11,083 nucleotides of DNA from contig CAZTXD010000124.1 in assembly GCA_964617995.1 (NCBI GenBank), positions 1 to 11,083 of the forward strand, written 5' to 3'. The position numbers and the translations under genes are program-made. The DNA comes from CAZTXD01 sp964617995 (GTDB taxonomy: Bacteria; Actinomycetota; Acidimicrobiia; Spongiisociales; ZC4RG35). A model generated the notes under the pieces. It was not told the DNA's origin, did not search any database, and saw only the letters and a program-made list of their open reading frames with translations. Shown one piece after another: positions 1-5,927 of this stretch; position 1 is the first letter of the stretch; the number at the start of each line of letters is the position of its first letter.

Positions 1-146
1 GCCGGCCCGGCGAACTTCCAGATGAAGAAGAAGACGATGGCGAAGGCGATGATCCCACCGATCAGCTCCGAGACCGGAGGCAGCAGCAGCTCGAGGCCTC
101 CACCCTCTCCCTCGGCTGCAGCGAGATATGTGATCCGTAGGTACAT
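1..146 (-). CDS. atpF: ATP synthase subunit b, 5' end only
   Basis: Start of the b subunit, the peripheral stalk that holds F1 against the membrane part of F1Fo-ATPase. Only the first 48 codons are in the window; the gene runs off the left edge. The visible protein begins MYLRITYLAAAEGEGGG, followed by LLLPPVSELIGGIIAF and a hydrophobic stretch ending in FFFIWKFAGP. This is the usual b-subunit start: a short polar leader, then the single membrane anchor with an aromatic end. The ATG at 146 lies 7 bases after the atpE stop, and a GAGGTG ribosome-binding stretch overlaps that stop, so translation is probably coupled to atpE. Position after atpB and atpE is the standard order. The call rests on the anchor segment plus context, as the dimerisation helix is outside the window. 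Confidence 0.9.
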   Translation of the reverse strand, partial: MYLRITYLAAAEGEGGGLELLLPPVSELIGGIIAFAIVFFFIWKFAGP

Positions 147-153
147 GGTCACC

Positions 154-420
154 TCAGCCGAGGAAGAAGAGCACGAAGCCGATCAGGGCCAGCGCTTCTG
201 TGAAGGCGATACCAAGGAACATGTTGGTGCGGACCATGCCGGCGGCCTCCGGCTGGCGGGCCATGGCCTGCACGGCGTTGCCGGCGACGATGCCGACACC
301 GATGCCCGGGCCGATGGCGGCCAGCCCGTAGCCGACGGTGTTCAGGCTCCCGGTGATCCCGGTGACCTCCTGTGCCAGCACCTGGGCCGCGGCCGTGATC
401 ACGGCGAGTAATGCGTCCAT
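154..420 (-). CDS. atpE: ATP synthase subunit c (proteolipid)
   Basis: An 88-residue c subunit that forms the rotating ring of Fo and carries ions across the membrane. Two membrane helices are visible. The first (about 28-50) has the glycine-rich packing motif AIGPGIGVGIVAGNAV. The second (about 66-87) carries the ion-binding carboxylate Glu75 in FTEALALIGF. They are joined by the polar loop ARQPE, which contacts the central stalk. Helix 1 has Val where sodium-type rings have Gln, and Ala follows Glu75 where they have Ser or Thr, so I infer proton coupling. The first 25 residues form an unusually long, partly hydrophobic leader before helix 1. The start ATG at 420 has a strong purine-rich ribosome-binding tract. 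The gene lies between atpB and atpF on the same strand. Confidence 0.97.
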   Translation of the reverse strand: MDALLAVITAAAQVLAQEVTGITGSLNTVGYGLAAIGPGIGVGIVAGNAVQAMARQPEAAGMVRTNMFLGIAFTEALALIGFVLFFLG

Positions 421-441
421 CTGTCTTTCCTTTCTTTCCCT
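421..441 (-). promoter_or_regulatory. purine-rich ribosome-binding tract of atpE
   Basis: The 48-base atpB-atpE gap ends, on the minus strand, in a purine run containing AAGGAAAG about 4 bases before the atpE ATG. Most genes here have weak or overlapping start signals, so this is a relatively strong site. That fits the need for many c subunits per enzyme, and strong atpE initiation is known in other bacteria. The strength is inferred from sequence only. Confidence 0.5.
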
Positions 442-468
442 AACCGTGGGTGTGCGGGATCTGTCTCC

Positions 469-1305
469 TCAGTGCTCGAAATGCAGCGAGTCTTGGATGT
501 AAACGGCGGACAGGAGCGTGAAGATGTAGGCCTGGAGCACAGACACGAGGATCTCGAAGACGTATATGCCCAGCCCCATGATGAACCAGAGGATGCCGGC
601 ACCGCCTTTGAGCACGGAGACATCCTGGGTGATGGCGGCTCCCACGAATATGACGCCGGTGGCGAGAAGCAGGCTGAGCATCGTGTGACCGGCGACGAGG
701 TTGGCGAAGAGCCGGACGGCCAGGGAGAACGGCCGGATCAGGAAGTACTGTGCGAGCTCTATCGCCCCGACCAGGGGGCGAAGGGCGATAGGCACGTAGC
801 TGGGCCAGGCGATCTCGGACAGGTAGTGGAAGCCGTTCTTCTTGAATCCCACGACGAGGTAGATGAGATAGGTGAGGATCGCCAGCAGCCCGGGAATGGC
901 CATCCGCGACGTGATGGGGAAGTTGACCAGCGGGGTCACCTCGAAGAGGTTTCCCACCAGGGTGAACATGAAGATCGCCAGCAGGTAGGGGAAGTACTTG
1001 ATCCCTTCCGGGCCGATGATCCCGATGGCGATCTCGTCTCGCACGAACCCGACAACGCCCTCGACCGCCGCCTGGAACTTGGAGGGGATGAGCTTGGGGT
1101 CGCGGAAGGCGAAGAAGAGGACACCGACCACGATCAAGGCGGCCACGAAGAACAGGATGATCGTGCGGTTCACCTGCCCGACGATGTTGGGCAGCACGAA
1201 CAGCTCGGTCACATCGGAGGGTGCACAGATCGGTTGGGTTAGGTCGCATTCCTCGGCTGCCACCACGAATGGGGCGGCCCAAAGACGCGCAGCTAGCTGA
1301 TCCAA
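469..1305 (-). CDS. atpB: ATP synthase subunit a
   Basis: Subunit a, the stator channel of Fo that passes protons to the c ring. About 278 residues with five or more hydrophobic helices. The essential helix reads RPFSLAVRLFANLVAGH, with the conserved arginine at about residue 198. The C-terminal helix carries LQAYIFTLLSAVYI, with the conserved glutamine at about 258. I chose the TTG at 1305: AGAAAGGAA (1312..1320) lies 6 bases ahead of it. An ATG at 1350 would add 15 residues (GGGGCGQRTRKEP-like) that only re-read the atpI 3' end. With the TTG start, the gene overlaps the atpI stop by 13 bases. Upstream are atpZ and atpI, downstream atpE, all on the same strand. The identification is firm; the start is likely but unproven. 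Confidence 0.95.
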   Translation of the reverse strand: MDQLAARLWAAPFVVAAEECDLTQPICAPSDVTELFVLPNIVGQVNRTIILFFVAALIVVGVLFFAFRDPKLIPSKFQAAVEGVVGFVRDEIAIGIIGPEGIKYFPYLLAIFMFTLVGNLFEVTPLVNFPITSRMAIPGLLAILTYLIYLVVGFKKNGFHYLSEIAWPSYVPIALRPLVGAIELAQYFLIRPFSLAVRLFANLVAGHTMLSLLLATGVIFVGAAITQDVSVLKGGAGILWFIMGLGIYVFEILVSVLQAYIFTLLSAVYIQDSLHFEH

Positions 1306-1730
1306 TCCAGGTTCCTTTCTCGTCCTTTGGCCACAGCCACCGCCTCCCACGTGAGCAGCACCAGGTAGGCGATCACCGCCGAAAGGCCGAATGCCATCCG
1401 ATCGAGATCCTCGATCGAGCGCGTCATCACCACCATCGTCAGCATGATCAGTCCGAGCCGCAGGAAGAAGCCGAACAGGGCGGCCGCATGATAAACAGCG
1501 AGGCTGATCCGGGCCGAAATCGACAGAATCGCCCCGGCCAGGAGGAAGTTGACCACGATCGCGGCCACTCCCAGCAGGGACGCCAGCGCACCGTCTCCGC
1601 CCCCTATCAGCCAGAAGACGAGTATGAGGACGGGACCGACGAATACTGCTCTGGCCGCGGTGTGCCGGGCCAGAATCACCTCGACCGGTGTCTCCCCGGG
1701 CACCGGTTGTTGGCGCTCGTCGACGGTCAC
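1293..1730 (-). CDS. atpI: ATP synthase subunit I family membrane protein
   Basis: A 145-residue protein with a charged N-terminus and four hydrophobic segments (about residues 28-42, 48-70, 76-98 and 112-132). It ends in a basic-polar tail. The pattern and place, just ahead of atpB, fit the ATP-synt_I family (AtpI), which helps assemble the c ring in several bacteria. The start is a GTG at 1730 whose last bases form the TGA stop of atpZ (GTGA overlap), with GGAGG about 11 bases upstream. This implies coupled translation. The frame stays open further upstream to 1871, but that part is the shadow of atpZ. AtpI proteins diverge strongly in sequence, so the family call relies on topology, length and context together. 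Confidence 0.85.
   Translation of the reverse strand: MTVDERQQPVPGETPVEVILARHTAARAVFVGPVLILVFWLIGGGDGALASLLGVAAIVVNFLLAGAILSISARISLAVYHAAALFGFFLRLGLIMLTMVVMTRSIEDLDRMAFGLSAVIAYLVLLTWEAVAVAKGRERNLDWIS
1312..1320 (-). promoter_or_regulatory. ribosome-binding site selecting the TTG start of atpB
   Basis: AGAAAGGAA on the minus strand inside the 3' end of atpI, followed after 6 bases by TTG GAT CAG at 1305. Nothing comparable precedes the upstream in-frame ATG at 1350. This site decides the atpB start. Confidence 0.5.
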
Positions 1731-1990
1731 GGCTCGTCCGCCTCCGGTCGGGGTCGGGTCACCGAAGGAGGGTCGGGTTGGGACTTGATCTCCTTCCAGG
1801 TGCGGGCGAAACCCGAGTAGGACCCGAGGACGATGCCGCCGACGACGAACCAGGGTGAGCTGCCCAGCCACCAGTCCAGGCCCAGGCCGAGCAGCGTACC
1901 GGCCAGGATGGAGCTGAAGAACGACCCGCCCTGCAACCAGCCATCGTTGACGGCCGAGCCGATCTGCCTGGTGACCGAGTCCTCTCTCAT
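1727..1990 (-). CDS. atpZ: AtpZ/AtpI-type F0F1-ATPase accessory protein
   Basis: An 87-residue membrane protein, first gene of the ATP synthase operon. Two hydrophobic segments (about residues 22-41 and 45-62) surround the family signature GLGLDWWLGSSPWFVVGG, then a basic stretch TWKEIK and a proline-rich polar tail. This matches the small AtpZ (ATPase_gene1) proteins, which precede atpB in many operons and have been linked to c-ring assembly or ion supply to the a subunit. The ATG at 1990 has GGAGAGG (1993..1999) directly upstream. The stop overlaps the atpI start. The leader ahead of it holds the operon's likely promoter and a palindromic operator, so control of the operon probably acts here. 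Confidence 0.9.
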   Translation of the reverse strand: MREDSVTRQIGSAVNDGWLQGGSFFSSILAGTLLGLGLDWWLGSSPWFVVGGIVLGSYSGFARTWKEIKSQPDPPSVTRPRPEADEP

Positions 1991-2009
1991 CGCCTCTCCG
2001 ATGGTGAGC

Positions 2010-2027
2010 TTGTGAACTGCTTCACAA
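2010..2027. promoter_or_regulatory. 18-bp palindromic operator (Rex-like, CRP/GlxR alternative)
   Basis: A perfect inverted repeat, TTGTGAA CTGC TTCACAA, lies 19 bases upstream of the atpZ start. The 7-bp arms and 4-bp spacer agree with the operator of Rex, the NADH/NAD+-sensing repressor (Streptomyces sites are of the type TGTGAACGCGTTCACA). It also fits TGTGA-N6-TCACA for CRP or GlxR. It begins directly after the proposed -10 element (2028..2033) and so would cover the transcription start. That is a repressor position rather than the usual CRP activator position, which favours Rex. No rex gene is in the window. Confidence 0.7.
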
Positions 2028-2056
2028 AGTCTACCACTCTGTCGCTGCCTGCGAAA
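2028..2056 (-). promoter_or_regulatory. candidate promoter of the ATP synthase operon
   Basis: On the minus strand, TGG followed by TAGACT (2033..2028) forms an extended -10 element. A weak -35 candidate, TTTCGC (2056..2051), sits 17 bases further upstream. The start point would fall near 2020, inside the palindrome, giving a leader of about 30 bases that contains the atpZ ribosome-binding site. It is the best promoter-like sequence between glyA and atpZ. The -35 match is poor, so confidence is moderate. Confidence 0.45.
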
Positions 2057-2068
2057 CTAGCGTCCTCG

Positions 2069-2089
2069 CCGCGGCGAAGTCGCCCGCGG
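2069..2089 (-). terminator. GC-rich hairpin downstream of glyA
   Basis: CCGC + GGCG pair with CGCC + GCGG around a 4-base loop, with one bulged base: 8 base pairs in all. It lies about 50 bases past the glyA stop and 35 bases before the atp -10 element. No T-tract follows, so it is not a classical intrinsic terminator. U-less hairpins are common in high-GC genomes. Its place suggests that it separates glyA from the atp operon. Confidence 0.35.
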
Positions 2090-2137
2090 GCCCCTCCCCA
2101 TTCCCTGTTCGGACGCCCGGGGGGGCCAACGAATGCA

Positions 2138-3412
2138 TCAGCCGACGTGGCCGGAGAAGCCATGAGGGTAGGGCGGGAACTGCCTGGCCAGCTCCCGCAC
2201 CCGCCCCTCCACCTTCGCCAGGACCTCCTCGTCGGTGCGTTGCTGCAGGGCCCGCGCTATCAGGCGGGCCACCTCGTCGGCCTCAGACACGCCCATCCCC
2301 TGGGTGGTCATCGCCGGTGTCCCGATCCTCAGTCCCGAAGCCCGGAAGGGAGGACGCGGATCGTTGGGGATCGTGTTGTAGTTGAGGGTGATGCCCAGCC
2401 GGTCGAGGAGCCCGGCCGCCTCCCGTCCGGTGAGGTCTTCGTCGATCGAGCGGAGATCGATCAGGAACAGGTGATTGTCGGTGCCTCCGGACACGACCCT
2501 GACCCCCGAGTCCATTACCGCTTCCGCCATGGCGGAGGCATTGGCCACGACCTGGTCGGTGTAGTCGGAGAACTCCGGGAGCGCCGCCTCCTGGAAGCAG
2601 ACGGCCTTGGCGGCGATCTGGTTCTCGATCGGCCCGCCCTGCCCGCCCGGGAAGATCGCCTTGTCGACGATCCGGGCGTAGTCCTCGGTGGCGAGGACCA
2701 TTCCCCCCCGGGGTCCCCGCAGGGCCTTGTGGGTGGTGGCGGTGACGATGTCGGCCCATTCCATCGGGTTGGGCAGGGTCTGACCTGCCACCAGGCCGAT
2801 GAAGTGGGCGGCATCGACGAGCAACACCGCCTCCACCTCGTCGACGATCGCCCGGAATGCGGCGTAGTCGAGGTGGCGCGAGTAGGCCGAGTAGCCGGCG
2901 AGGACGATCTTGGGCCGGTGCTCGAGGGCGAGCTTGCGGACGGCATCCATGTCGATGATCTCGGTGCCGGGATCGACACCGTAGGCCACGAAGTCGTAGT
3001 AGCTGCCCGAGAAGTTCACCGGAGAGCCATGCGTGAGGTGGCCACCCTGATCCAGGCGCATCCCCAGCACCGTGTCACCCGGTTCCAGCAACGCCAGGTA
3101 GACGCCCATGTTCGCCTGGGCACCCGAGTGCGGCTGGACATTGGCGTGGTAGGCCGAGAACAGGGCCTTGGCGCGCTCGATGGCCAGGGTCTCCATCTCG
3201 TCTACGACCCCGCAGCCCTCGTAGTAGCGCTTGCCCGGATACCCCTCTGCGTACTTGTTGGTGAATACCGAGCCGGACGCCGCCATCACCGCCGGAGAGG
3301 CGAAGTTCTCCGAGGCTATGAGGTGGATGGAGGTGTTCTGGCGGTCGGCATCCCGCCGGATCAAAGAGGCGATCTGGGGGTCGACCTCATCGAGGCGGTT
3401 CATCGAGATCAT
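2138..3412 (-). CDS. glyA: serine hydroxymethyltransferase
   Basis: A 424-residue PLP enzyme that converts serine and tetrahydrofolate to glycine and 5,10-methylene-THF, the main source of one-carbon units. Family blocks appear in order: LIASENF (31-37), TNKYAEGYPGKRYYEGC (51-67), the PLP-binding aspartate and nearby histidine in VDAAHFIGLVAG (199-210), the PLP lysine Lys229 in TATTHKALRGPRGG (224-237), and the carboxylate-binding arginine in LRIGTPAMTT (about 362). Length is normal (E. coli 417). The ATG at 3412 has GGAG 6 bases upstream; a second ATG three codons later is possible. The reading frame extends upstream to 3952 but that part is low-complexity shadow. The gene lies between tsaC and the atp operon, as in Bacillus, but with its own upstream gap, and so is probably transcribed separately. 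Confidence 0.98.
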   Translation of the reverse strand: MISMNRLDEVDPQIASLIRRDADRQNTSIHLIASENFASPAVMAASGSVFTNKYAEGYPGKRYYEGCGVVDEMETLAIERAKALFSAYHANVQPHSGAQANMGVYLALLEPGDTVLGMRLDQGGHLTHGSPVNFSGSYYDFVAYGVDPGTEIIDMDAVRKLALEHRPKIVLAGYSAYSRHLDYAAFRAIVDEVEAVLLVDAAHFIGLVAGQTLPNPMEWADIVTATTHKALRGPRGGMVLATEDYARIVDKAIFPGGQGGPIENQIAAKAVCFQEAALPEFSDYTDQVVANASAMAEAVMDSGVRVVSGGTDNHLFLIDLRSIDEDLTGREAAGLLDRLGITLNYNTIPNDPRPPFRASGLRIGTPAMTTQGMGVSEADEVARLIARALQQRTDEEVLAKVEGRVRELARQFPPYPHGFSGHVG

Positions 3413-3526
3413 GGGCGACTCCGGCTTGCGTTCGGTCGGCACAGTACCCGCCGTGCCGTATGGATCGAAAGGGCCGCTCAAGATCGGCGGGCCTCCCGGC
3501 CGATACCAGGGTGTCTGCCAGCGAGG

Positions 3527-4216
3527 ATGATGACACCACCCACAGCCCTCTCCCCCGCCTCTCTCCACCGGACCAGAACACGCCGATCTCAACCGGCGGG
3601 GCATTCCCGTGCTCAGGTCACCTTGGGCCCGTTGCTGTCGACCAGCCGGCCCGACGCCGAACCACCCGGCTACCTCGTCGGGGCCGCAACCCCGGCGCAG
3701 GTCGACGAGATGGCCTGGATAACCTGGACCGTGCGAGCACTCGACGTCTTGGCCCCGGCCGCCTTCCTGGCCGCACCCATGACGACCTCCTGTCTGGAGT
3801 CGATCCTCACCGACGGCCCGTCCGGCGACCTCCGCGTCGCCCGCCTGCTCCCGATCCTGGAGGCGGCCCGAACGGGACGCCGTCTCTCGGATCTGGTGCG
3901 CGTACGGGACCGGGCGCGGGCAGCCGGGATGCGGGTGGCGGTCACCGGCCACCGACTGGCGACTGCAGATGCCTTCGACGCGGTGGTCGTGGACCGCCGA
4001 ACGGCCGCCCTCGACCTGCGTCTGGGGTCCTGCCGGCTGGTGATCGCCGACCGTATCCTCTCTCCGGGGGATGTCGCCTGGGCCGAGACCATGGGGGCAC
4101 GGCTCCTCGCGGGTCCGGCCGTGGCCGACCCCATCCGGGTAGCGCCGATCGATGTCAGCCGGCTTCAGAGACGTCGATCGGTCCCTGGCGGAGCACCTTC
4201 GCTGACGACCCGGTGA
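3527..4216 (+). CDS. unrecognised protein, possible degenerate EAL-like domain
   Basis: I do not firmly recognise this gene. From the first ATG it encodes 229 residues. Third positions are mostly G or C from about 3620 on, and the opposite frames are arginine/serine-rich shadows, which supports plus-strand coding. Before 3623 codon use is atypical (ACA, AGA, CGA), so the real start may be TTG at 3623 (197 aa). The core reads like the second half of an EAL phosphodiesterase fold. A helix ends in RARAAGMRVAV (129-139), then comes an aspartate-arginine strand DAVVVDRR (151-158), then LVIADRILSPGDVAWAETMGA (171-191, quoted with its usual +1 gap) and LLAGPAVADP, where EAL proteins have AEG-x-E...GxQG-x-x-x-x-xP. 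No EAL, DDFGTG or metal ligands are visible, so it would be inactive. It diverges from glyA and its last 62 bases overlap the tsaC 3' end. Gene: fairly likely. Fold: tentative. Confidence 0.55.
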   Translation: MMTPPTALSPASLHRTRTRRSQPAGHSRAQVTLGPLLSTSRPDAEPPGYLVGAATPAQVDEMAWITWTVRALDVLAPAAFLAAPMTTSCLESILTDGPSGDLRVARLLPILEAARTGRRLSDLVRVRDRARAAGMRVAVTGHRLATADAFDAVVVDRRTAALDLRLGSCRLVIADRILSPGDVAWAETMGARLLAGPAVADPIRVAPIDVSRLQRRRSVPGGAPSLTTR

Positions 4217-4733
4217 CGTCGACTACGGTCGACGCCCTGCCGCCGGGACAACTGCCGGGCAGATACAGCCCGACCGCCTCCCCCATCGCGTCCCTGGCGG
4301 TGGCATCGTCGAGGCTCTCGGCACCGCCCGACACGTTGGCCGAGGTCACCGCCAGCGGCCCCGTCCGGGCGAGAAGCCGGAGGAGGAGGGGATGATCGGG
4401 CACCCGGATGCCGACGGTGCCCACGGCTCGGTCACCGATCCAGTCGGGGATGAGAACGTGGGGCCGGACGACCAGCGTGAGGGCTCCCGGCCAGTGCCGG
4501 TGGGCGAGCTCCCGGCCCGGACCCAGCTGCACGATCGCCTCCACCTGATCCACCGATCCCGCCAGCAGGCCGATGGGCTTGGCACGGGGCCTCCCCTTGA
4601 CCTCGAAGAGAGCGGACACGGCGGTCTCCGACCATGGGTCCACCGCCAACCCGTAGACGGTGTCGGTGGGGACACCGACGATCTCGCCCCGCTGGAGTCG
4701 GCCCGCGGCCTCGGAGATCAGGTCTTCCGTCAC
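4155..4733 (-). CDS. tsaC: L-threonylcarbamoyladenylate synthase (YrdC/Sua5 domain)
   Basis: A 192-residue YrdC-domain enzyme. It makes threonylcarbamoyl-AMP from threonine, bicarbonate and ATP, the first step of the t6A37 modification of tRNAs that read ANN codons. Motifs in order: PTDTVYGLA (22-30), KGRPRAKPI (46-54), WPGALTLVV (81-89), GIRVPDHP (108-115), the SAN motif in AVTSANVSGG (128-137), and STVVDVTG (168-175). It is the short form, without the extra Sua5 C-terminal domain. The GTG start at 4733 overlaps the prmC TGA (GTGA), so the two are translated together. The 3' end overlaps the convergent plus-strand gene by 62 bases. The last conserved block lies before the final ten residues, so the end looks natural. 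Confidence 0.96.
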   Translation of the reverse strand: MTEDLISEAAGRLQRGEIVGVPTDTVYGLAVDPWSETAVSALFEVKGRPRAKPIGLLAGSVDQVEAIVQLGPGRELAHRHWPGALTLVVRPHVLIPDWIGDRAVGTVGIRVPDHPLLLRLLARTGPLAVTSANVSGGAESLDDATARDAMGEAVGLYLPGSCPGGRASTVVDVTGSSAKVLRQGPIDVSEAG

Positions 4734-5467
4734 GGTTTCCGCCTCGCCATGAGGTATCGGGGCCTTCCGGCCAGGTCGTGATGCACGGTCACCTCTCCCA
4801 GTGACGAGAAGACCGCTCTGAGTGAGTTGGCCTGGCTCTCGCCCATCTCACAGGCGATGGTTGCCCCCGGTGTCAGCCAGCCGGATGCCTGAGCGGCGAT
4901 CCTCTCGAGGACCTCCGTTCCCGTCGGGCCGCTGATCAGCGCCACCCGCGGCTCCTGCTTCACATCGGGCGGGAGCCCGTCCCATTCTCGCTCGGCGACA
5001 TAAGGAGGATTGGACACCACCAGGTCGATCCGGTGTCGCAACCGAGCCGGGAGAGCGGAGAAGAGATCGCCGACATGGAACTCGACAGCCAACCCCAGCG
5101 ACCGGCCGTTGGCCCGTGCCACCTCTATTGCCTCCGGTGACAGATCTACCCCGTGCACCTCGGCCCGGGGGTAGCACCGGGCCACCGCCAGTGCCAGGAC
5201 ACCCGAACCGGTCCCCAGATCGACTGCGATCTTCGGCGCAGGGTCCAGGCCCGACACCAGCTCGAATAGGCCCTCGGTCTCGGGCCGGGGCACCATCACC
5301 CGATCATCCACCGCCACCTCGAAGTCCGTGAACTGGGCCGATCCCTCGAGGTACTGGAGGGGCTCGCCGGCAAGACGCCGACGCGCCATCGTTTCGACAT
5401 CGGTCGTTCCCAGCGCCTGCAGACGGCGGCGTTCGTGTTTCGGAAGGCGGGAAAGCTCGTCACCCAT
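4730..5467 (-). CDS. prmC: peptide chain release factor N5-glutamine methyltransferase, N-terminally short
   Basis: A SAM-dependent enzyme that methylates the glutamine of the GGQ motif in release factors RF1 and RF2. The catalytic domain is complete: PRPETE (60-65), the SAM site DLGTGSG (83-89), acidic GVDLS (106-110), the catalytic NPPY (153-156), and a C-terminal strand ending in RYLMARRKP. At 245 residues it is shorter than the usual ~280. Only about 28 residues precede the RRRLAGEP block, against about 60 in E. coli, so much of the helical domain that docks on the release factor is missing. No ribosome-binding site precedes the ATG at 5467. Upstream of it the frame is only the antisense of the response regulator. 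The partner gene prfA lies 3 kb away beyond the inserted plus-strand cassette. Translation of tsaC is coupled to it. Confidence 0.95.
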   Translation of the reverse strand: MGDELSRLPKHERRRLQALGTTDVETMARRRLAGEPLQYLEGSAQFTDFEVAVDDRVMVPRPETEGLFELVSGLDPAPKIAVDLGTGSGVLALAVARCYPRAEVHGVDLSPEAIEVARANGRSLGLAVEFHVGDLFSALPARLRHRIDLVVSNPPYVAEREWDGLPPDVKQEPRVALISGPTGTEVLERIAAQASGWLTPGATIACEMGESQANSLRAVFSSLGEVTVHHDLAGRPRYLMARRKP

Positions 5468-5494
5468 GGGTGAATGGTGCCAGAATCCCCGGTC
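5457..5494 (+). promoter_or_regulatory. candidate leaderless promoter of the response-regulator cassette
   Basis: TCGTCA (5457..5462), an 18-base spacer and CAGAAT (5481..5486) lie 8 bases ahead of the response-regulator ATG. The gene has no ribosome-binding site, and a -10 element this close to the ATG is what leaderless transcripts show; these are common in Actinobacteria. The same 27 bases between start codons must also serve prmC on the other strand, for which I see no clear element. Confidence 0.3.
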
Positions 5495-5854
5495 ATGGCA
5501 CGGATCCTGGTCGCCGACGACTCCCCCACCGTGCGTCTCCTGGTGCGACGTCATCTCCAGGCCGATGGACACGAGGTGGTGGAGGCCAGCGACGGCACAT
5601 CGGCCTACGAGCTGGGGGCCGCCGGTGACATAGATCTGGCGATACTCGACCATCTCATGCCGGGCATGCTGGGCATGGACATACTCCACCGCTGGCGGGA
5701 GGAGGAGATCGACTTCCCGGTCCTGATGCTCTCGGCCGTCGATGACGACACGACGGTCATCCAATCGCTGGAGCTGGGGGCGCTCGATTACATACGCAAA
5801 CCGTTCAGCATGCCGGAGCTGAGAGCCCGTGTGAGCAGCCGCCTCCACGGCTGA
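5495..5854 (+). CDS. single-domain response regulator (CheY-like receiver)
   Basis: A 119-residue stand-alone receiver domain with no output domain. All signalling residues are present: the acidic pair Asp8-Asp9 (ILVADDS), phospho-acceptor Asp52 (LAILDHLMPGM), the switch Ser80 (VLMLSA) and Lys102 (YIRKPF). It should therefore be phosphorylated by a histidine kinase, but no kinase gene is in the window. Lacking a DNA-binding or enzyme domain, it probably acts by protein contact, like CheY. The next two genes, a HEAT-repeat membrane protein and a glycosyltransferase, are the natural candidates for its target. I start it at MARILVADD (ATG 5495). An in-frame ATG at 5474 would add MVPESPV, which is unlike the family start. 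The gene is head to head with prmC, and 73 bases separate it from the HEAT gene. Confidence 0.93.
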   Translation: MARILVADDSPTVRLLVRRHLQADGHEVVEASDGTSAYELGAAGDIDLAILDHLMPGMLGMDILHRWREEEIDFPVLMLSAVDDDTTVIQSLELGALDYIRKPFSMPELRARVSSRLHG

Positions 5855-5927
5855 GTTCCCCACCGCGGGGCCGGATCCTCCCCCACATGGGCCTCAACCC
5901 GCACGACCAGGCGCCGATAAACGCCAG

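Noticed and set aside
2012..3526. Open plus-strand frame opposite glyA, continuous with the unknown gene
   Set aside because: It mirrors glyA codons, has no domain character and would need a start in the atp promoter. Only the part after 3527 looks coding.
3413..3526. Possible glyA promoter (TTCGAT, 17 bases, TACTGT on the minus strand)
   Set aside because: A promoter must lie near here, but both hexamers match poorly and other choices are equally good.
3413..3952. Upstream extension of the glyA frame
   Set aside because: The sequence is low-complexity and opposite the plus-strand gene. The ATG at 3412 has a ribosome-binding site and gives the family length.
5468..5863. Upstream extension of the prmC frame
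   Set aside because: It is antisense to the complete response regulator and does not resemble the PrmC helical domain.
5858..5870. CCCC/GGGG hairpin between the response regulator and the HEAT gene
   Set aside because: It has a four-pair stem and no T-tract, too weak to call a terminator; the genes may be co-transcribed.
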